Counted from the first letter of the stretch, positions 51,735-61,803 are shown. The stretch is DNA of 64,000 nt from Pseudomonas sp. RSB 5.4 (GCF_037126175.1 NZ_CP146986.1:248001-312000), one strand, 5' to 3'. A program made the numbers and translations. The notes: generated by a model from the letters alone, not told the origin.

Positions 51735-52901
51735 ATGGCTTTTTCCGAACGTGTCTCGCGCCTTAAAAGTTCTCTGATCCGTGAAATCCTCGCCGCCGCC
51801 CAGCGCCCGGAGGTGATGTCGTTCGCCGGTGGCCTGCCCGCCGAAGCCATGCTGCCGAAAGTCGAATGGGCCGAGATGCCGCTGGCGCTTGGTCAGTACG
51901 GCATGAGCGAGGGCGAGCCGGCGCTGCGTGAAGCACTGGCAGCGGAGGCGAGGGCGCTGGGCCTGGCGTGCGAGGCGAGTCAGGTGCTGGTGGTCAGCGG
52001 TTCCCAGCAGACCCTCGATCTGGCGGCCAAGTTGTACATCGACAAGGGCACCGAAATTCTTCTGGAGGCGCCGACCTACCTGGCCGCGCTACAGATCTTC
52101 CAGCTGTTCGGCGCCGAATGCCTGACCGTGCCGCAAGAATCCGATGGCCCCAATCTCGCTCAACTGCGCAGTCGACTTGAGCAACATCGCCCGGCGTTCA
52201 TCTACCTGATCCCGACGTTCCAGAACCCCTCCGCCGTGCGCTACAGCGAAGCCAAGCGCGCTGCCGTCGCCGCGTTGCTGGATGAATTCGGCGTGACCCT
52301 GATCGAAGACGAGCCGTACCGCGAACTGACGTTCGACGGCGGCAGCGCCAAACCGATTGCTGGGCGCCTGCAGAAAGCCAGCTGGATCTACACCGGCACC
52401 GTATCGAAAACCCTGCTGCCGGGCCTGCGCGTCGGCTACCTGATCGCCAGTCCGGACCTGTTCCCGCATTTGCTCAAGCTCAAGCAATCGGCGGATCTGC
52501 ACACCAACCGCATCGGCCAGTGGCAGGCGCTTCAGTGGATCGGCAGTGGAAAATATCAGCAGCACCTGAGCGAGTTGCGCGGCTTTTACCGACAGCGCCG
52601 GGATGCGTTCCAGTCTGCGCTGGAAACGCATTTCTCTGATCTGGCGCACTGGAACATGCCGCAGGGCGGGCTGTTTTTCTGGCTGACGCTAAGGCAACCG
52701 CTGGATACGCGAACGCTGCTCAACGCCGCGCTGGCCAACGACGTGGCGTTCATGCCCGGTGAGCCGTTCTTTGCGGATCCGGACAACCATCACGGGCATC
52801 TGCGCCTGAACTTCAGCCACATCGATCCGGCGCGTCTCAATGAAGGGCTCAAGCGACTGGCGGCGGTGGTGCGCCAAGCCCAGGCAGCGTTAGCGGCGTA
52901 A
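51735..52901 (+). CDS. PLP-dependent aminotransferase (2-aminoadipate/MocR-like class I)
   Basis: A 388-residue fold-type I aminotransferase: GLPAEAMLP near the start, VVSGSQQTLDLAAKL, YLIPTFQNPSA, LIEDEPYREL (Asp holding the PLP nitrogen) and GTVSKTLLPGLRVGY with the PLP Lys at about residue 232. It resembles the catalytic part of MocR proteins and LysN-type 2-aminoadipate aminotransferases, without the GntR domain. Start at ATG 51735 rather than the earlier in-frame ATG. Substrate unknown. Confidence 0.88.
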   Translation: MAFSERVSRLKSSLIREILAAAQRPEVMSFAGGLPAEAMLPKVEWAEMPLALGQYGMSEGEPALREALAAEARALGLACEASQVLVVSGSQQTLDLAAKLYIDKGTEILLEAPTYLAALQIFQLFGAECLTVPQESDGPNLAQLRSRLEQHRPAFIYLIPTFQNPSAVRYSEAKRAAVAALLDEFGVTLIEDEPYRELTFDGGSAKPIAGRLQKASWIYTGTVSKTLLPGLRVGYLIASPDLFPHLLKLKQSADLHTNRIGQWQALQWIGSGKYQQHLSELRGFYRQRRDAFQSALETHFSDLAHWNMPQGGLFFWLTLRQPLDTRTLLNAALANDVAFMPGEPFFADPDNHHGHLRLNFSHIDPARLNEGLKRLAAVVRQAQAALAA

Positions 52902-52907
52902 GAGCGA

Positions 52908-54356
52908 TCACTCTTTCTGCGCGGCGATGCTCGCCAACTCTTCGTTCGACCAGCCGCCACCCAGCGCCTTGATCAAGCCGACATTGGCGCTGAGCTGGCG
53001 AGTCTGCAAATCCAGCACACTGCTCTGCGCCTGCAGGGCGGTGGTCTGCGCCGACACCACATCCAGATAACCCACCGCCCCTTGACGATACTGGTCCAGC
53101 GCAAGGTTCTCCGACTGCTGCGCCGCGTCCGCCGCGTCGCGCTGATCCTTCAGTGCCGAGCCCAGGCCGGACACCAGCGACAGGTTGTCTTCCACTTGGG
53201 CGAACGCCGCCAGTACCACGCTGCGATAGTGCGCGCCGGCTTCGTCGGTGGCGGCCCGTGCTGCATCCAGTTCAGCCTGATGTGCGCCGCCATCGAAAAT
53301 AGTGCCCAACAGCGAAGGGCCGATGACCCAGAAAAGATTGGGTGCGGAAAGCAGTTTGGCGTACTCGGCACTTTGAAAACCGGCCTGCGCGCTCAGGGTC
53401 AGGCTGGGATAGAACGCGGCCTTGGCCACGCCGATTTTCGCGTTGGCTTCAGCGGTGCGGCGCTCGGCGGCGGCGATGTCGGGGCGGCGCTGCAACAAGG
53501 TTGACGGCAACCCGACCGGCACTACCGGCAGGGTCACCGGATGAGTGCTCTCGGCGATGCTGAAGTCCGAGGCCGATGCGCCGACCAACGCGGCGATCGC
53601 ATGTTCCAGCAAGGCCCGTTGCGCCTGGTTTTGCGTCAGCTGCGATTTGGTCGATGACAATTGCGTGCGGGCACGGGCCACGTCCAGTCCGGAGACGATG
53701 CCGCCGTCATGCAGGCCCTGCGTCAGGTTCAGGGCTTTCTCGAACGCCGCACCGGTTTCCTTCAGCAGGCGGGTTTGCTGATCCAGTCCGCGCAGGCGGA
53801 TGTAGGTGTCGGCCAGTTGCGTCTGCAGGCTCAGGCGCGCCGAGGCCAGGTCAGCCTTCTGCGCCTGCGCTTCGTCCTTGCCGGCGGTGACCGTGTCGCG
53901 CACCCGGCCCCACAAATCCACCTCGTAATCGATCTCGGCCCCGAGCGTCACCGAGTTGTACTCATCCGGGCCGCCATTGCGCAGCGGCTTGTTGTCCGAC
54001 TGGCGAATGCGCTGCGGCTGGGCATTGCCGGTGATGCTCGGAAACAGCCCGGCCTCGACCTGTTTGACGAACGCCTGCGCCTGGGCGTAATGCGCCAGCG
54101 CGGCGCTCAGGTCGGGATTGTTGTGCAGCAATTGCTGTTGCAGCGCGTCGAGCTGCGGGTCGTTGTACATCCGCCACCAACCATCGCGGTTCAACTGGTC
54201 GGAAGGCTGCGCCGTGGTCCACGGTGCGACCGTGTGAAACGGCGCGGCAACCGGCGTCGGCGGCACGTGGTAGGTGGGTGCCAGCGAACAGGCATTGAGC
54301 TCCAGCGCCGCGCCCAACACCCACGCGGCGGTGCACAACGCCGAGCGCTCAGCCAT
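52908..54356 (-). CDS. Outer-membrane efflux lipoprotein (OprM/NodT-type)
   Basis: From the ATG at 54356 the protein is 482 residues with a lipoprotein signal (LELNAC, Cys about 23). It has the duplicated OEP pattern of TolC-like channels: QLLHNNPDLSAALAHYAQAQ, GRVRDTVTAGKDE and PVGLPSTLLQRRPDIAAAERR, the last typical of OprM. It overlaps the adaptor gene by 8 bases and would be the exit duct of this RND pump. Confidence 0.92.
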   Translation of the reverse strand: MAERSALCTAAWVLGAALELNACSLAPTYHVPPTPVAAPFHTVAPWTTAQPSDQLNRDGWWRMYNDPQLDALQQQLLHNNPDLSAALAHYAQAQAFVKQVEAGLFPSITGNAQPQRIRQSDNKPLRNGGPDEYNSVTLGAEIDYEVDLWGRVRDTVTAGKDEAQAQKADLASARLSLQTQLADTYIRLRGLDQQTRLLKETGAAFEKALNLTQGLHDGGIVSGLDVARARTQLSSTKSQLTQNQAQRALLEHAIAALVGASASDFSIAESTHPVTLPVVPVGLPSTLLQRRPDIAAAERRTAEANAKIGVAKAAFYPSLTLSAQAGFQSAEYAKLLSAPNLFWVIGPSLLGTIFDGGAHQAELDAARAATDEAGAHYRSVVLAAFAQVEDNLSLVSGLGSALKDQRDAADAAQQSENLALDQYRQGAVGYLDVVSAQTTALQAQSSVLDLQTRQLSANVGLIKALGGGWSNEELASIAAQKE

Positions 54357-55538
54357 TGTTTTTGCCTCCCTTGTCGGGCTGCACGATCTGCACGCTGTCA
54401 TCGTCGGCGAGGCCGTCCGGCGGGGTATCGATCACTCGGTCACTGGCCAGCAGGCCGGAGCCGATCTCCACTGAATCTCCCAACTCGCGGGCAATGGTGA
54501 TGGTCTTGAAGCGCACCTTGTCATTTGCATCCAGCGTCGCCACGCGCAAGCCGTGTTCGTCGTAGCGCAGCGCACTGGCCGGCAGCCGCAAGGCGTTGAC
54601 CTGCACCGGCAACTTGAACTCGACATTGGTGAAGCCGCCCGGGATCAGGCGTCCGCCGGGGTTATCCACCAGCAACTGAACCAGTGTCGTGCCGGAGGTG
54701 GCATTCACCGAGTCGGCGGTGGCGATGACCTTGGCCGGAAACTGCTCCTTCTGATATTCCGGCACGGTCAGATTGGCGCTGGTCCCCGCACGGACCAGTG
54801 GCGAAAAATTCTGTGGTACCTGCACATAAACCCGCAAGCGGCTGACATCGGACACCACAAACAGCTCGGGACCGTTGCTGCCGCTGCCAGCGTTGATCAG
54901 TGCGCCGACATCGGTTTCGCGCGCGGTCACCACGCCATCGAACGGCGCTACCAGACGCTGAAAGCCTTTGGTTGCCACCAATCGGTCGACGTTGGCTTTT
55001 GCCGCCAGTACCTGCGCCTGCTTGGCGCTGAGGTCGCCGTTGCGTTGATCAACGTCCTGGCGCGACACCGAATCGGAGGCCAGCATCGCCTGCCAGCGCT
55101 TCGCCGTAGTCGCCGCCAGCGACTCGTTGGCCTGGGCGGTGGCGAGGTCGGCGCGGGCTTGCAGCAGTTGTTGATCGAGCTCCGGGGCATCGATTTCGGC
55201 GAGCAATTGCCCGGCCTTGACCGGCGCGCCGATGTCGAATTTCCATGACTTCAAATACCCGCTGACGCGGGCGAAAATCGAGGCGCGGGAGTACGCCTCC
55301 AGCCGTCCCGGCAGATTCAGCACCGGACCTTGCGGGGCGATGCTCGGTGAGATCAGCACCACGTTGGCCACGGCCTGTTTGTCGGTCCAGTCCTTGAGCG
55401 TGCGCGATTCGCTGACGCGCCAGATGATGCACGCGATGACGATCAACACCAGCACCAGCCCGGTCAATGCGATGCGCCACAGACTGTGCTTGCGCCGCTG
55501 GGGCGCAGGGGGGGCGGGGCAATGTGCTCGTCGGTCAT
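54349..55538 (-). pseudogene. RND periplasmic adaptor gene, frameshifted near its start
   Basis: The minus-strand frame 54349-55467 encodes a HlyD/AcrA-type adaptor (GRLEAYSRASIFARVSGYLK, lipoyl and coiled-coil parts, then QVPQNFSPLVRAGTSANL). Its first in-frame start would be a TTG at 55467 with no ribosome site, in the middle of the first helix region. The natural start is the ATG at 55538, two bases after the stop of the permease gene; it reads MTDEHIAPPPLRPSG and hits TGA at 55464-55466. One extra base in the C run (G7 at 55508-55514 on the plus strand) would join it as ...APQRRKHSLWRIALTGL, a normal adaptor start. So the gene has either a real frameshift, a phase-variable tract, or a base-calling error; the rest is intact (about 372 residues). 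Confidence 0.85.
55508..55514. repeat. G7 homopolymer at the adaptor frameshift
   Basis: Seven G on the plus strand (C on the coding strand), followed by C and four more G. A change to eight restores the adaptor reading frame. Confidence 0.8.
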
Positions 55539-55539
55539 G

Positions 55540-58500
55540 TCAGGCGCCCTCCGGGGCAGGAGGCAGTGGCGCGTCAGCGGCCGGGGCCGGGGCCGGCTCG
55601 CGGGCGTCTCGGGCGTGGACAATGCTGAAAATGATCGGCACCAGGAACAACGTCGCCACCGTGGCAAAGGACAGCCCGCCGATCACCGCCCGACCCAGTG
55701 GCGCGTTTTGCTCGCCACCTTCTCCCAGGCTCAGGGCCATCGGGGTCATGCCGATGATCATCGCCAGCGCGGTCATCAGCACCGGGCGAAAACGGGTGAA
55801 CCCGGCCTCCAGTGCCGAACTGACCGAGTCACCATGGGCATCGAGGCGCTCGCGGCAGAAACTGACCACCAGAATCGCGTTGGCGGTTGCCACCCCGATG
55901 CACATGATCGCCCCGGTCAACGCCGGCACCGACAATGGCGTGTGGGTGAGAAACAGCATCCAGACAATCCCCGCCAGTGCCGCCGGCAAGGCCATGAGAA
56001 TCACGAACGGATCGAGCCACGACTGGAAGTTGACCACGATCACCAGATAGATCAGCACCACCGCGCCGAGCAAGCCGTAGAGCATGCCGTTGAACGCACT
56101 GTTCATGGTTTGCACCTGGCCTTGCAGGGCGACTTTCGAACCCTTCGGCACATCTTTGGCGTGGGCGTTGATGATGTCCTGAATATCCGCCGCCACCGCG
56201 CCAAGGTCGCGGTCCTGAGTCGACGCGAAAATCTCCACCACCGGTTGCAACTCCGACTGGCTGAACACCGAATGGCTGTTGGTGCGCTCAAGCGTCGCCA
56301 GACCGCCGAGAATCTGCTGGGCATTGCCGGCACCGGTCGGACTCAGTGGCAGGTTGTTCAGCGCTGACAGCGAGTCGAGGTTGTATTGCGGCGTCTGCAT
56401 CACGATCGGATAAGAAATGCCGTTGGCGGTGTTGAGCCAGTACGTCGGCGCCACCTGACTCGAACCCGCGAGGTTGACCACCAGACTGTTGGTCACATCG
56501 CGTTCGGTGATGCCCACCAGTTGCGCGCGGGTGCGGTCGACGTTGACCTGAAAGGTTGGCAGTTGCTCGGATTGTTGCAGGCGCGCATCGGCCACTCCCG
56601 GGACCCGCCGGATCTCACGCAACAAGGTATTGGCGTAGGCGAAATTGGCGACTTGATTGCCGCCCTGGATCTGCAGGTCGATGGGTGCCGACGCACCGAA
56701 ATTCAGGATCTGCCCGACGATATCCGCCGGTGGAAAGGAAAACACCAGATTGGGAAATTGCTTGGGCAGTTGCTCGCGAATCTGCCGCATATAGTCGGCG
56801 CTGGGGCGGTGACCGTCATTGAGCTTGATGTGGATGTCGCTGTCCTGCGAACCCACGGTGCCGGTGTTGTTGTAGGTGATGTTGATGCCGCTGATAGACA
56901 GGCCGATGTTGTCGACCACCGAGCCGAGATCGGCGGGCGGGATGATGCGGCGGATCGCGTTCTCGACGTCGTAAATCAGCTCGGCGGTCTTCTCTACGCG
57001 GGTGCCGACCGGCGCGCGTACATGCAGCAGGATCTGCCCGGCATCGACCGCCGGAAAAAAGTTGCGCCCCAGAAACGGCACGAGGGTGAACGACAAAAGC
57101 ACGAAGCCGAAAAAGCACACGACGAAAATTCCCCGGTGGTGCAGGGCGGTTTCCAGCATCGCGTGGTAGCGATCGCGAACGGCCTCGAAGCGCTTCTCGA
57201 AACCGCGTTGAAAACGCACCAGCGGATTGCGCGAACGCTGATTGTGCGCTGCTTGTTCCTCCTTGGTGTGCGGCTTTAGCAGGTAGTTGGCCATGGTCGG
57301 CACCAGCGTCCGCGACAGCAGGAACGAAGCGATCATGGCGAACACCACCGCTTCGGCCATCGGCACGAACAGATAGCGGGCGATGCCTTCAAGGAAGAAC
57401 ATCGGCACGAACACGATGCAGATGCACAGCAGCGAAACGAAGGCCGGGGTGACGATTTGCGCGGCACCGTCGAGGATCGCGGTCTTCACCTCTTTACCCT
57501 GTTCCAGGTGCCAGTTGATGTTTTCGATGGTGACGGTCGCTTCATCCACCAGAATCCCCACTGCCAGGGCGAGGCCACCGAGGGTCATGATATTGAGGGT
57601 TTCGCCGAGGGCGGCGAGGGTCGCGATCGAGGCCAGAATCGACAGCGGAATCGACACGGCAATGATCACCGTCGAGCGCCAGCTGCCAAGGAACAGCAGA
57701 ATCATCAGGCTGGTCAGGGCTGCCGCGATGATCCCTTCCTTGGCCACGCTGCTGATCGCCGCGCGGACGAACACTGACTGATCCTCGATGAACTCGATTT
57801 TCAGGTTGTCAGGCAGCGCAGCCTTGGAGTCGGCGAGTTTGTTGCGGATACCGTCGATCACGCCAAGGGTCGAGGCCGACCCGGTCTTGAGAATGGTCAG
57901 CAGCACCGAGCGGCTGCCGTTGACGTGAACGATGTTGGTTTGAGGGGGATTGCCGTCACGCACGGTTGCCACATCGCGAATCAGCACTGTGGTGCCGTTG
58001 GCGGTCTTGATCGGTAAATCCTGCAGGTCCTTGAAGTCCGTCGGCGCGTTGTTCAGCAGCAGCGGGTACTCATAGTCGCCGATTTTTTCGGTGCCCACCG
58101 GGGTGATCAGGTTCTGCGTGGCCAGTGCGTTGGCTACATCCTGCCCCGAGAGCCCGCGGGCCTGCATGGCGGCCGAGTCGAGGTCGATCTGGATCTGCCG
58201 GCTCTTGCCGCCGAACGGATAGGGGATGGCCGCTCCGGCGACAGTGGTCAGCATCAATCGCACGGTGTTCAGGCCGATATCGCCCAGTTGTTGTTCGCTC
58301 AGATTCTTGCCGGACAATGCCAGTTGAATGATCGGCACCGTCGAGGCGCTGTAGTTGAGGATCAGTGGCGGGGTGGTCGCCGGCGGCAACTGGCGCAGGA
58401 TCGCTTGCGACACCGAAGTCACTTGCGCGTTGGCGTTGGTGATATTGACGTTGGGCTGGAAGAAAATCTTCACGATTCCGAAGCCGTTAAGCGACTGCGC

Positions 58501-58749
58501 CTCGATGTGGCGGATGTCGTTGACCGTGGTGGTCAATACGCGCTGGAACGGTGAGGTGATCCGTCCGGCCATTTGGTCGGGCGACAAACCGGTGAACTGC
58601 CAGATCACCGCGATCACCGGAATGCGGATCTCGGGAAAGATGTCGGTGGGCGTACGCAGCGCCGCCAGCGGACCGGCGATCAGGATCAGAATCGCCAGCA
58701 CCACAAAGGTATACGGTTTTCCCAGCGCGATACGTACCAGTGCATGCAT
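55540..58749 (-). CDS. RND efflux transporter, inner-membrane subunit
   Basis: From the ATG at 58749 (MHALVRIALGKPYTFVVLAI) the protein is 1069 residues with the usual 12 helices and two large periplasmic loops. GLALAVGILVDEATVTIENI in TM4 carries the proton-relay Asp region, and RPVLMTALAMIIGMTPMALS is the conserved TM10-11 segment. It is the AcrB-like pump of a three-gene operon with adaptor and outer-membrane factor, of the hydrophobe/amphiphile type. Substrate is not predictable. The in-frame extension to 58926 lacks support. Confidence 0.92.
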   Translation of the reverse strand: MHALVRIALGKPYTFVVLAILILIAGPLAALRTPTDIFPEIRIPVIAVIWQFTGLSPDQMAGRITSPFQRVLTTTVNDIRHIEAQSLNGFGIVKIFFQPNVNITNANAQVTSVSQAILRQLPPATTPPLILNYSASTVPIIQLALSGKNLSEQQLGDIGLNTVRLMLTTVAGAAIPYPFGGKSRQIQIDLDSAAMQARGLSGQDVANALATQNLITPVGTEKIGDYEYPLLLNNAPTDFKDLQDLPIKTANGTTVLIRDVATVRDGNPPQTNIVHVNGSRSVLLTILKTGSASTLGVIDGIRNKLADSKAALPDNLKIEFIEDQSVFVRAAISSVAKEGIIAAALTSLMILLFLGSWRSTVIIAVSIPLSILASIATLAALGETLNIMTLGGLALAVGILVDEATVTIENINWHLEQGKEVKTAILDGAAQIVTPAFVSLLCICIVFVPMFFLEGIARYLFVPMAEAVVFAMIASFLLSRTLVPTMANYLLKPHTKEEQAAHNQRSRNPLVRFQRGFEKRFEAVRDRYHAMLETALHHRGIFVVCFFGFVLLSFTLVPFLGRNFFPAVDAGQILLHVRAPVGTRVEKTAELIYDVENAIRRIIPPADLGSVVDNIGLSISGINITYNNTGTVGSQDSDIHIKLNDGHRPSADYMRQIREQLPKQFPNLVFSFPPADIVGQILNFGASAPIDLQIQGGNQVANFAYANTLLREIRRVPGVADARLQQSEQLPTFQVNVDRTRAQLVGITERDVTNSLVVNLAGSSQVAPTYWLNTANGISYPIVMQTPQYNLDSLSALNNLPLSPTGAGNAQQILGGLATLERTNSHSVFSQSELQPVVEIFASTQDRDLGAVAADIQDIINAHAKDVPKGSKVALQGQVQTMNSAFNGMLYGLLGAVVLIYLVIVVNFQSWLDPFVILMALPAALAGIVWMLFLTHTPLSVPALTGAIMCIGVATANAILVVSFCRERLDAHGDSVSSALEAGFTRFRPVLMTALAMIIGMTPMALSLGEGGEQNAPLGRAVIGGLSFATVATLFLVPIIFSIVHARDAREPAPAPAADAPLPPAPEGA

Positions 58750-58979
58750 TGCGATTGTCCGGGCAACGGAGCGGACAGCGATACGAGCGATGAACGGGCC
58801 GTGAGCGCTTGATCGACTGCCTGTCCGTGGGAGCGTGGGTGAGCCCGTATGGCAGGTGAATGCGCCTCTGGCTCTGCTTCTCGCAGAATAGACCGCCGTG
58901 GCTGTGGCAGCCGGCAAATCGACCAACAGTAGATGAATATTTAGTTAGCTTGGTAAGCAATCAGGCGTGACCCGCCCCC

Positions 58980-59010
58980 TGTGGGAGCGAGCTTGCTCGC
59001 GAAGGCGTCG
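58980..59010. repeat. Single REP
   Basis: TGTGGGAGCGAGCTTGCTCG followed by CGAAGGCGTCG, unpaired, between the RND operon and the glutaredoxin-like gene. Confidence 0.8.
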
Positions 59011-59030
59011 CTCAGGACACCGAAAATCAT

Positions 59031-59402
59031 TCAGATAGCAGCAAACCGCTTATCCAGATAATCAATAATCACCTTGGACTCATACATCCAGGTCGTCTGC
59101 CCGTTCTCTTCAATGCGCAGGCACGGCACCTTGATCTTGCCACCCTGTTCCAGCAGCGTCTGGCGGTCATGCTCGTTGTTCTTCGCGTCCTTGAGCGCCA
59201 CCGGCACGTTCAGACGACGCAGGGTGCGGCGGGTTTTCACGCAGAACGGGCAGGCGTGGAACTGGTACAGCGTCAGGTCTTTGGCGGCCGAGTTGACCTG
59301 CGCCTGAACTTCGGCCGGACGCTGTTTCTTGCCCGGGCGGGTAATGAAGTCGATGAAGATGATCAGTTGGCCGAGGCCGACACGAAGCGCTTTGACGAAC
59401 AC
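59031..59402 (-). CDS. Membrane-tethered glutaredoxin / GST N-terminal domain protein
   Basis: A 123-residue protein. The first 22 residues are hydrophobic (VGLGQLIIFIDFI) and may anchor it; residues about 42-123 are a thioredoxin-fold domain with CPFC at 51-54, VPCLRIEENG (cis-Pro) and YESKVIIDYLDKRF, the pattern shared by glutaredoxins and GST N-terminal domains. It probably reduces disulfides with glutathione. Partner unknown. Confidence 0.87.
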   Translation of the reverse strand: MFVKALRVGLGQLIIFIDFITRPGKKQRPAEVQAQVNSAAKDLTLYQFHACPFCVKTRRTLRRLNVPVALKDAKNNEHDRQTLLEQGGKIKVPCLRIEENGQTTWMYESKVIIDYLDKRFAAI

Positions 59403-59464
59403 GTTGAAAGCCTCACGGTGTAAAGAGAGAAAGGCGCGCAGCTTACCCGATTTTTTGCGGGCGA

Positions 59465-59492
59465 AAAAAAACCGGCGATGAATGCCGGTTTT
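59465..59492 (-). terminator. Terminator of folE on the minus strand
   Basis: AAAACCGGC / GCCGGTTTT hairpin around GATGAAT; on the minus strand it is followed by a run of eight T, directly after the folE stop. Confidence 0.88.
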
Positions 59493-59506
59493 CTTCGTAC
59501 CGCGAA

Positions 59507-60052
59507 TTACTTGATCAGGCTGAGGAATTCGCTGCGGGTTGCCGCGTTTTCGCGGAACTCACCGAGCATCACCGAAGTGATCATCGACGAATTCTGTTTC
59601 TCGACACCGCGCATCATCATGCACATGTGCTTGGCCTCGATCACCACGGCCACGCCCAGCGCGCCGGTGACTTGCTGCACCGCATCGGCGATCTGGCGGC
59701 TGAGGTTTTCCTGAATCTGCAGGCGGCGGGCGTACATGTCGACGATCCGCGCGACCTTCGACAGGCCCAGCACCTTGCCGCTCGGGATATACGCAACGTG
59801 CGCCTTGCCGATGAACGGCAGCAGGTGGTGTTCGCACAACGAGTACAGCTCGATGTCCTTGACCAGCACCATTTCGCTGTTGTCGGAGCTGAACAGGGCA
59901 CCGTTGGTGACCTCTTCGAGCGTCTGTTCATAACCGCGGCAGAGGTACTGCATGGCTTTGGCGGCACGCTTTGGCGTGTCGAGCAGGCCCTCGCGGGAGA
60001 CGTCCTCGCCCAGTTGGCCGAGAATCGCGGTGTAATTCTGTTCCAGGGACAT
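59507..60052 (-). CDS. folE: GTP cyclohydrolase I FolE
   Basis: From the ATG at 60052 the protein is 181 residues: [14 protein letters not shown] (zinc Cys and His, about residues 73-86), [16 protein letters not shown] and the later [13 protein letters not shown] with the third zinc-binding Cys. It makes 7,8-dihydroneopterin triphosphate from GTP, the first step of folate (and related pterin) synthesis. Upstream in-frame extension is rejected. Confidence 0.95.
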   Translation of the reverse strand: MSLEQNYTAILGQLGEDVSREGLLDTPKRAAKAMQYLCRGYEQTLEEVTNGALFSSDNSEMVLVKDIELYSLCEHHLLPFIGKAHVAYIPSGKVLGLSKVARIVDMYARRLQIQENLSRQIADAVQQVTGALGVAVVIEAKHMCMMMRGVEKQNSSMITSVMLGEFRENAATRSEFLSLIK

Positions 60053-60129
60053 GAAACTACCTGTGGGGATTTTCGCAAAGGGCAAGGGTACGGTGGCGGA
60101 CACAACCCTGCAAGTTCGGTGTAACGCGA

Positions 60130-60687
60130 TTATTCGTCGCGGCCTTCCATCATGGTGCGTTTGAGCATCACGTACACCGCACCGGCACCGCCGTGTTTCG
60201 CCTGGCACGAGCAGAAACCGAGCACTTGCGGATGCTGACGCAGCCAGGTGTTGACGTGGCTTTTGATCATCGGCCGCTTGCCGTCCAGGCGCACGGCCTT
60301 GCCGTGGGTGACGCGGACGCAACGGATTTCGAATTTGGTCGCTTCGGCGAGAAAGGCCCAGAGGGTCTCGCGGGCTTTTTCGACGTTCATGCCGTGCAGG
60401 TCGAGGCTGCCTTCGAACGGGATCTGGCCGATCTTGAGCTTGCGCATCTGGCTTTCCTGCACCCCGTCGCGGGCCCACATCAACTCGTCTTCGGGGCCGA
60501 CGTCGATCACGAACTGATCGGACAGGCCATCCACGGTGGTGGTGTCGGTGCGCACGGTGGCGGACTGGCGCAGTTTGGCGATCTGCGCGCGGTCAGCCTT
60601 GGGTTTGCCAGTGTCGGCGCGGTCGTGCTTGATCGGCTTGACGCCTTGAATCGCACTTTTGAACAGGGAAAAATCGTCGTCTTGCAT
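60130..60687 (-). CDS. Smr-domain endonuclease-like protein
   Basis: From the ATG at 60687 the protein is 185 residues. The N-terminal half is charged and disordered-looking; residues about 90-180 are an Smr domain with [22 protein letters not shown] and the C-terminal [10 protein letters not shown]. Smr domains of this class (SmrA/YdaL) can nick DNA or cleave RNA. Directly upstream of folE on the same strand, 77 bases apart. Confidence 0.9.
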   Translation of the reverse strand: MQDDDFSLFKSAIQGVKPIKHDRADTGKPKADRAQIAKLRQSATVRTDTTTVDGLSDQFVIDVGPEDELMWARDGVQESQMRKLKIGQIPFEGSLDLHGMNVEKARETLWAFLAEATKFEIRCVRVTHGKAVRLDGKRPMIKSHVNTWLRQHPQVLGFCSCQAKHGGAGAVYVMLKRTMMEGRDE

Positions 60688-60761
60688 GTCAGCCTCCGCG
60701 AAGGGCGGCCAGTTTACCCAAGTCGAAACAAAACGGCCCGGCAAAAAGCCAGGCCATCACC

Positions 60762-61082
60762 TCAGTCGTGTTTTTTCATCAGGTGCGGGGACATGTTCAG
60801 CTCCCGCGATTGCCTGGCGCGACGCCGGCATCGACGCCACAGCGCCACACCGAAATACAGGAACAACAAGCCGACCGCGAGAATGATCGCCGAACCCATC
60901 GGCGTGGCATTCAAATCGCCGAGCGCCGGCGGGCGCCCCAGCAGGCTGGCGGCACCGGCCATCGCCAGCAGCACACCGAACGTCGCCAGAATGGCGGCGA
61001 TCGCTGCGCCGAATCGAAAACGCCAGTTGCTTTGGCCTTTGGGCCGCAAGCGGCGTGCGTCAAATCCATCGGATAACTTCAT
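60762..61082 (-). CDS. Small two-helix membrane protein, unknown function
   Basis: A 106-residue protein from the ATG at 61082 (AGGAAGG site). Two hydrophobic segments at about residues 27-49 and 63-84, then a very basic tail (WRRCRRRARQSR). Likely an inner-membrane protein with a cytoplasmic C-terminus. No family recognised. Confidence 0.75.
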   Translation of the reverse strand: MKLSDGFDARRLRPKGQSNWRFRFGAAIAAILATFGVLLAMAGAASLLGRPPALGDLNATPMGSAIILAVGLLFLYFGVALWRRCRRRARQSRELNMSPHLMKKHD

Positions 61083-61212
61083 TCCGACCTTCCTCAATGG
61101 GTATCGGCCCTTCGACCGGGAGTTGACCGGGTTGTTCCTGAGGCTAAGGCAATTGAAGCAAATGCGAGGCTTTTGCGGATGAGCGGCGTGCTGAGCCGCT
61201 CATCAGAGCAGA

Positions 61213-61803
61213 TCAGATCAGATCTTGAGTCAGGGCGAGGGTGGCGAAGTTGTCGGCCATGATCGCCATTTCCGCTTCCTGCACCACGGCGGCGCTGAGC
61301 ACGCGGCCCTTGAACGGCAGGTCACGGGTGGCGCAGGCGTCTTCGACCAGGGTGCAACGGAAGCCCAGGTTCTTCGCCGCGCGCACGGTGGTGCTGACGC
61401 TGGAATGGCTCATGAAGCCGCAGACGATCAGGTCCAGCGAACCGAGGTTTTGCAGGCGATCGAGCAGTTCGGTGCCATGGAACGCGCTCGGCAGCAGTTT
61501 GCCGATGATGGTTTCATCGCCCTGTGGCTCAAGGCCGGGGATGAACTCGCCACGTTCGCCTTGCGGGTCGAACAGGCCACCGACGGTGCCGAGATGACGC
61601 ACGTGCACGATCGGCCGACCGGCTGCACGGGCCGCGGCGACCAGTTGTTTGATGTTCGCGACGGCCGCGTCCATGCCGCTCAGGGCCAGCGGGCCACTGA
61701 GGTACTCTTTCTGGGCATCGATGATGACCACGGTGGCATGGCTCAGGGTGGCCGCTGCGTAACCGCGGCCGCTGAGTTGAAACATCGTTTTTGGAACGGA
61801 CAT
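61213..61803 (-). CDS. Isochorismatase-family hydrolase, usual Cys replaced
   Basis: A 196-residue protein from the ATG at 61803. It has the family layout: VVIIDAQKEY (Asp 29), GKLLPSAFHGTEL (Lys near 103) and VCGFMSHSSVSTTVRAA, where the usual catalytic Cys of nicotinamidase-type members (MCVxTT) is Ser. True isochorismatases also lack the Cys, so activity by another mechanism is possible. Substrate unknown; monocistronic. Confidence 0.85.
   Translation of the reverse strand: MSVPKTMFQLSGRGYAAATLSHATVVIIDAQKEYLSGPLALSGMDAAVANIKQLVAAARAAGRPIVHVRHLGTVGGLFDPQGERGEFIPGLEPQGDETIIGKLLPSAFHGTELLDRLQNLGSLDLIVCGFMSHSSVSTTVRAAKNLGFRCTLVEDACATRDLPFKGRVLSAAVVQEAEMAIMADNFATLALTQDLI

Noticed and set aside
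58750..58926. N-terminal extension of the RND pump to 58926
   Set aside because: The extra 59 residues are Arg/Ser/Thr-rich without ribosome site, while MHALVRIALGKPY is the usual start of such pumps.
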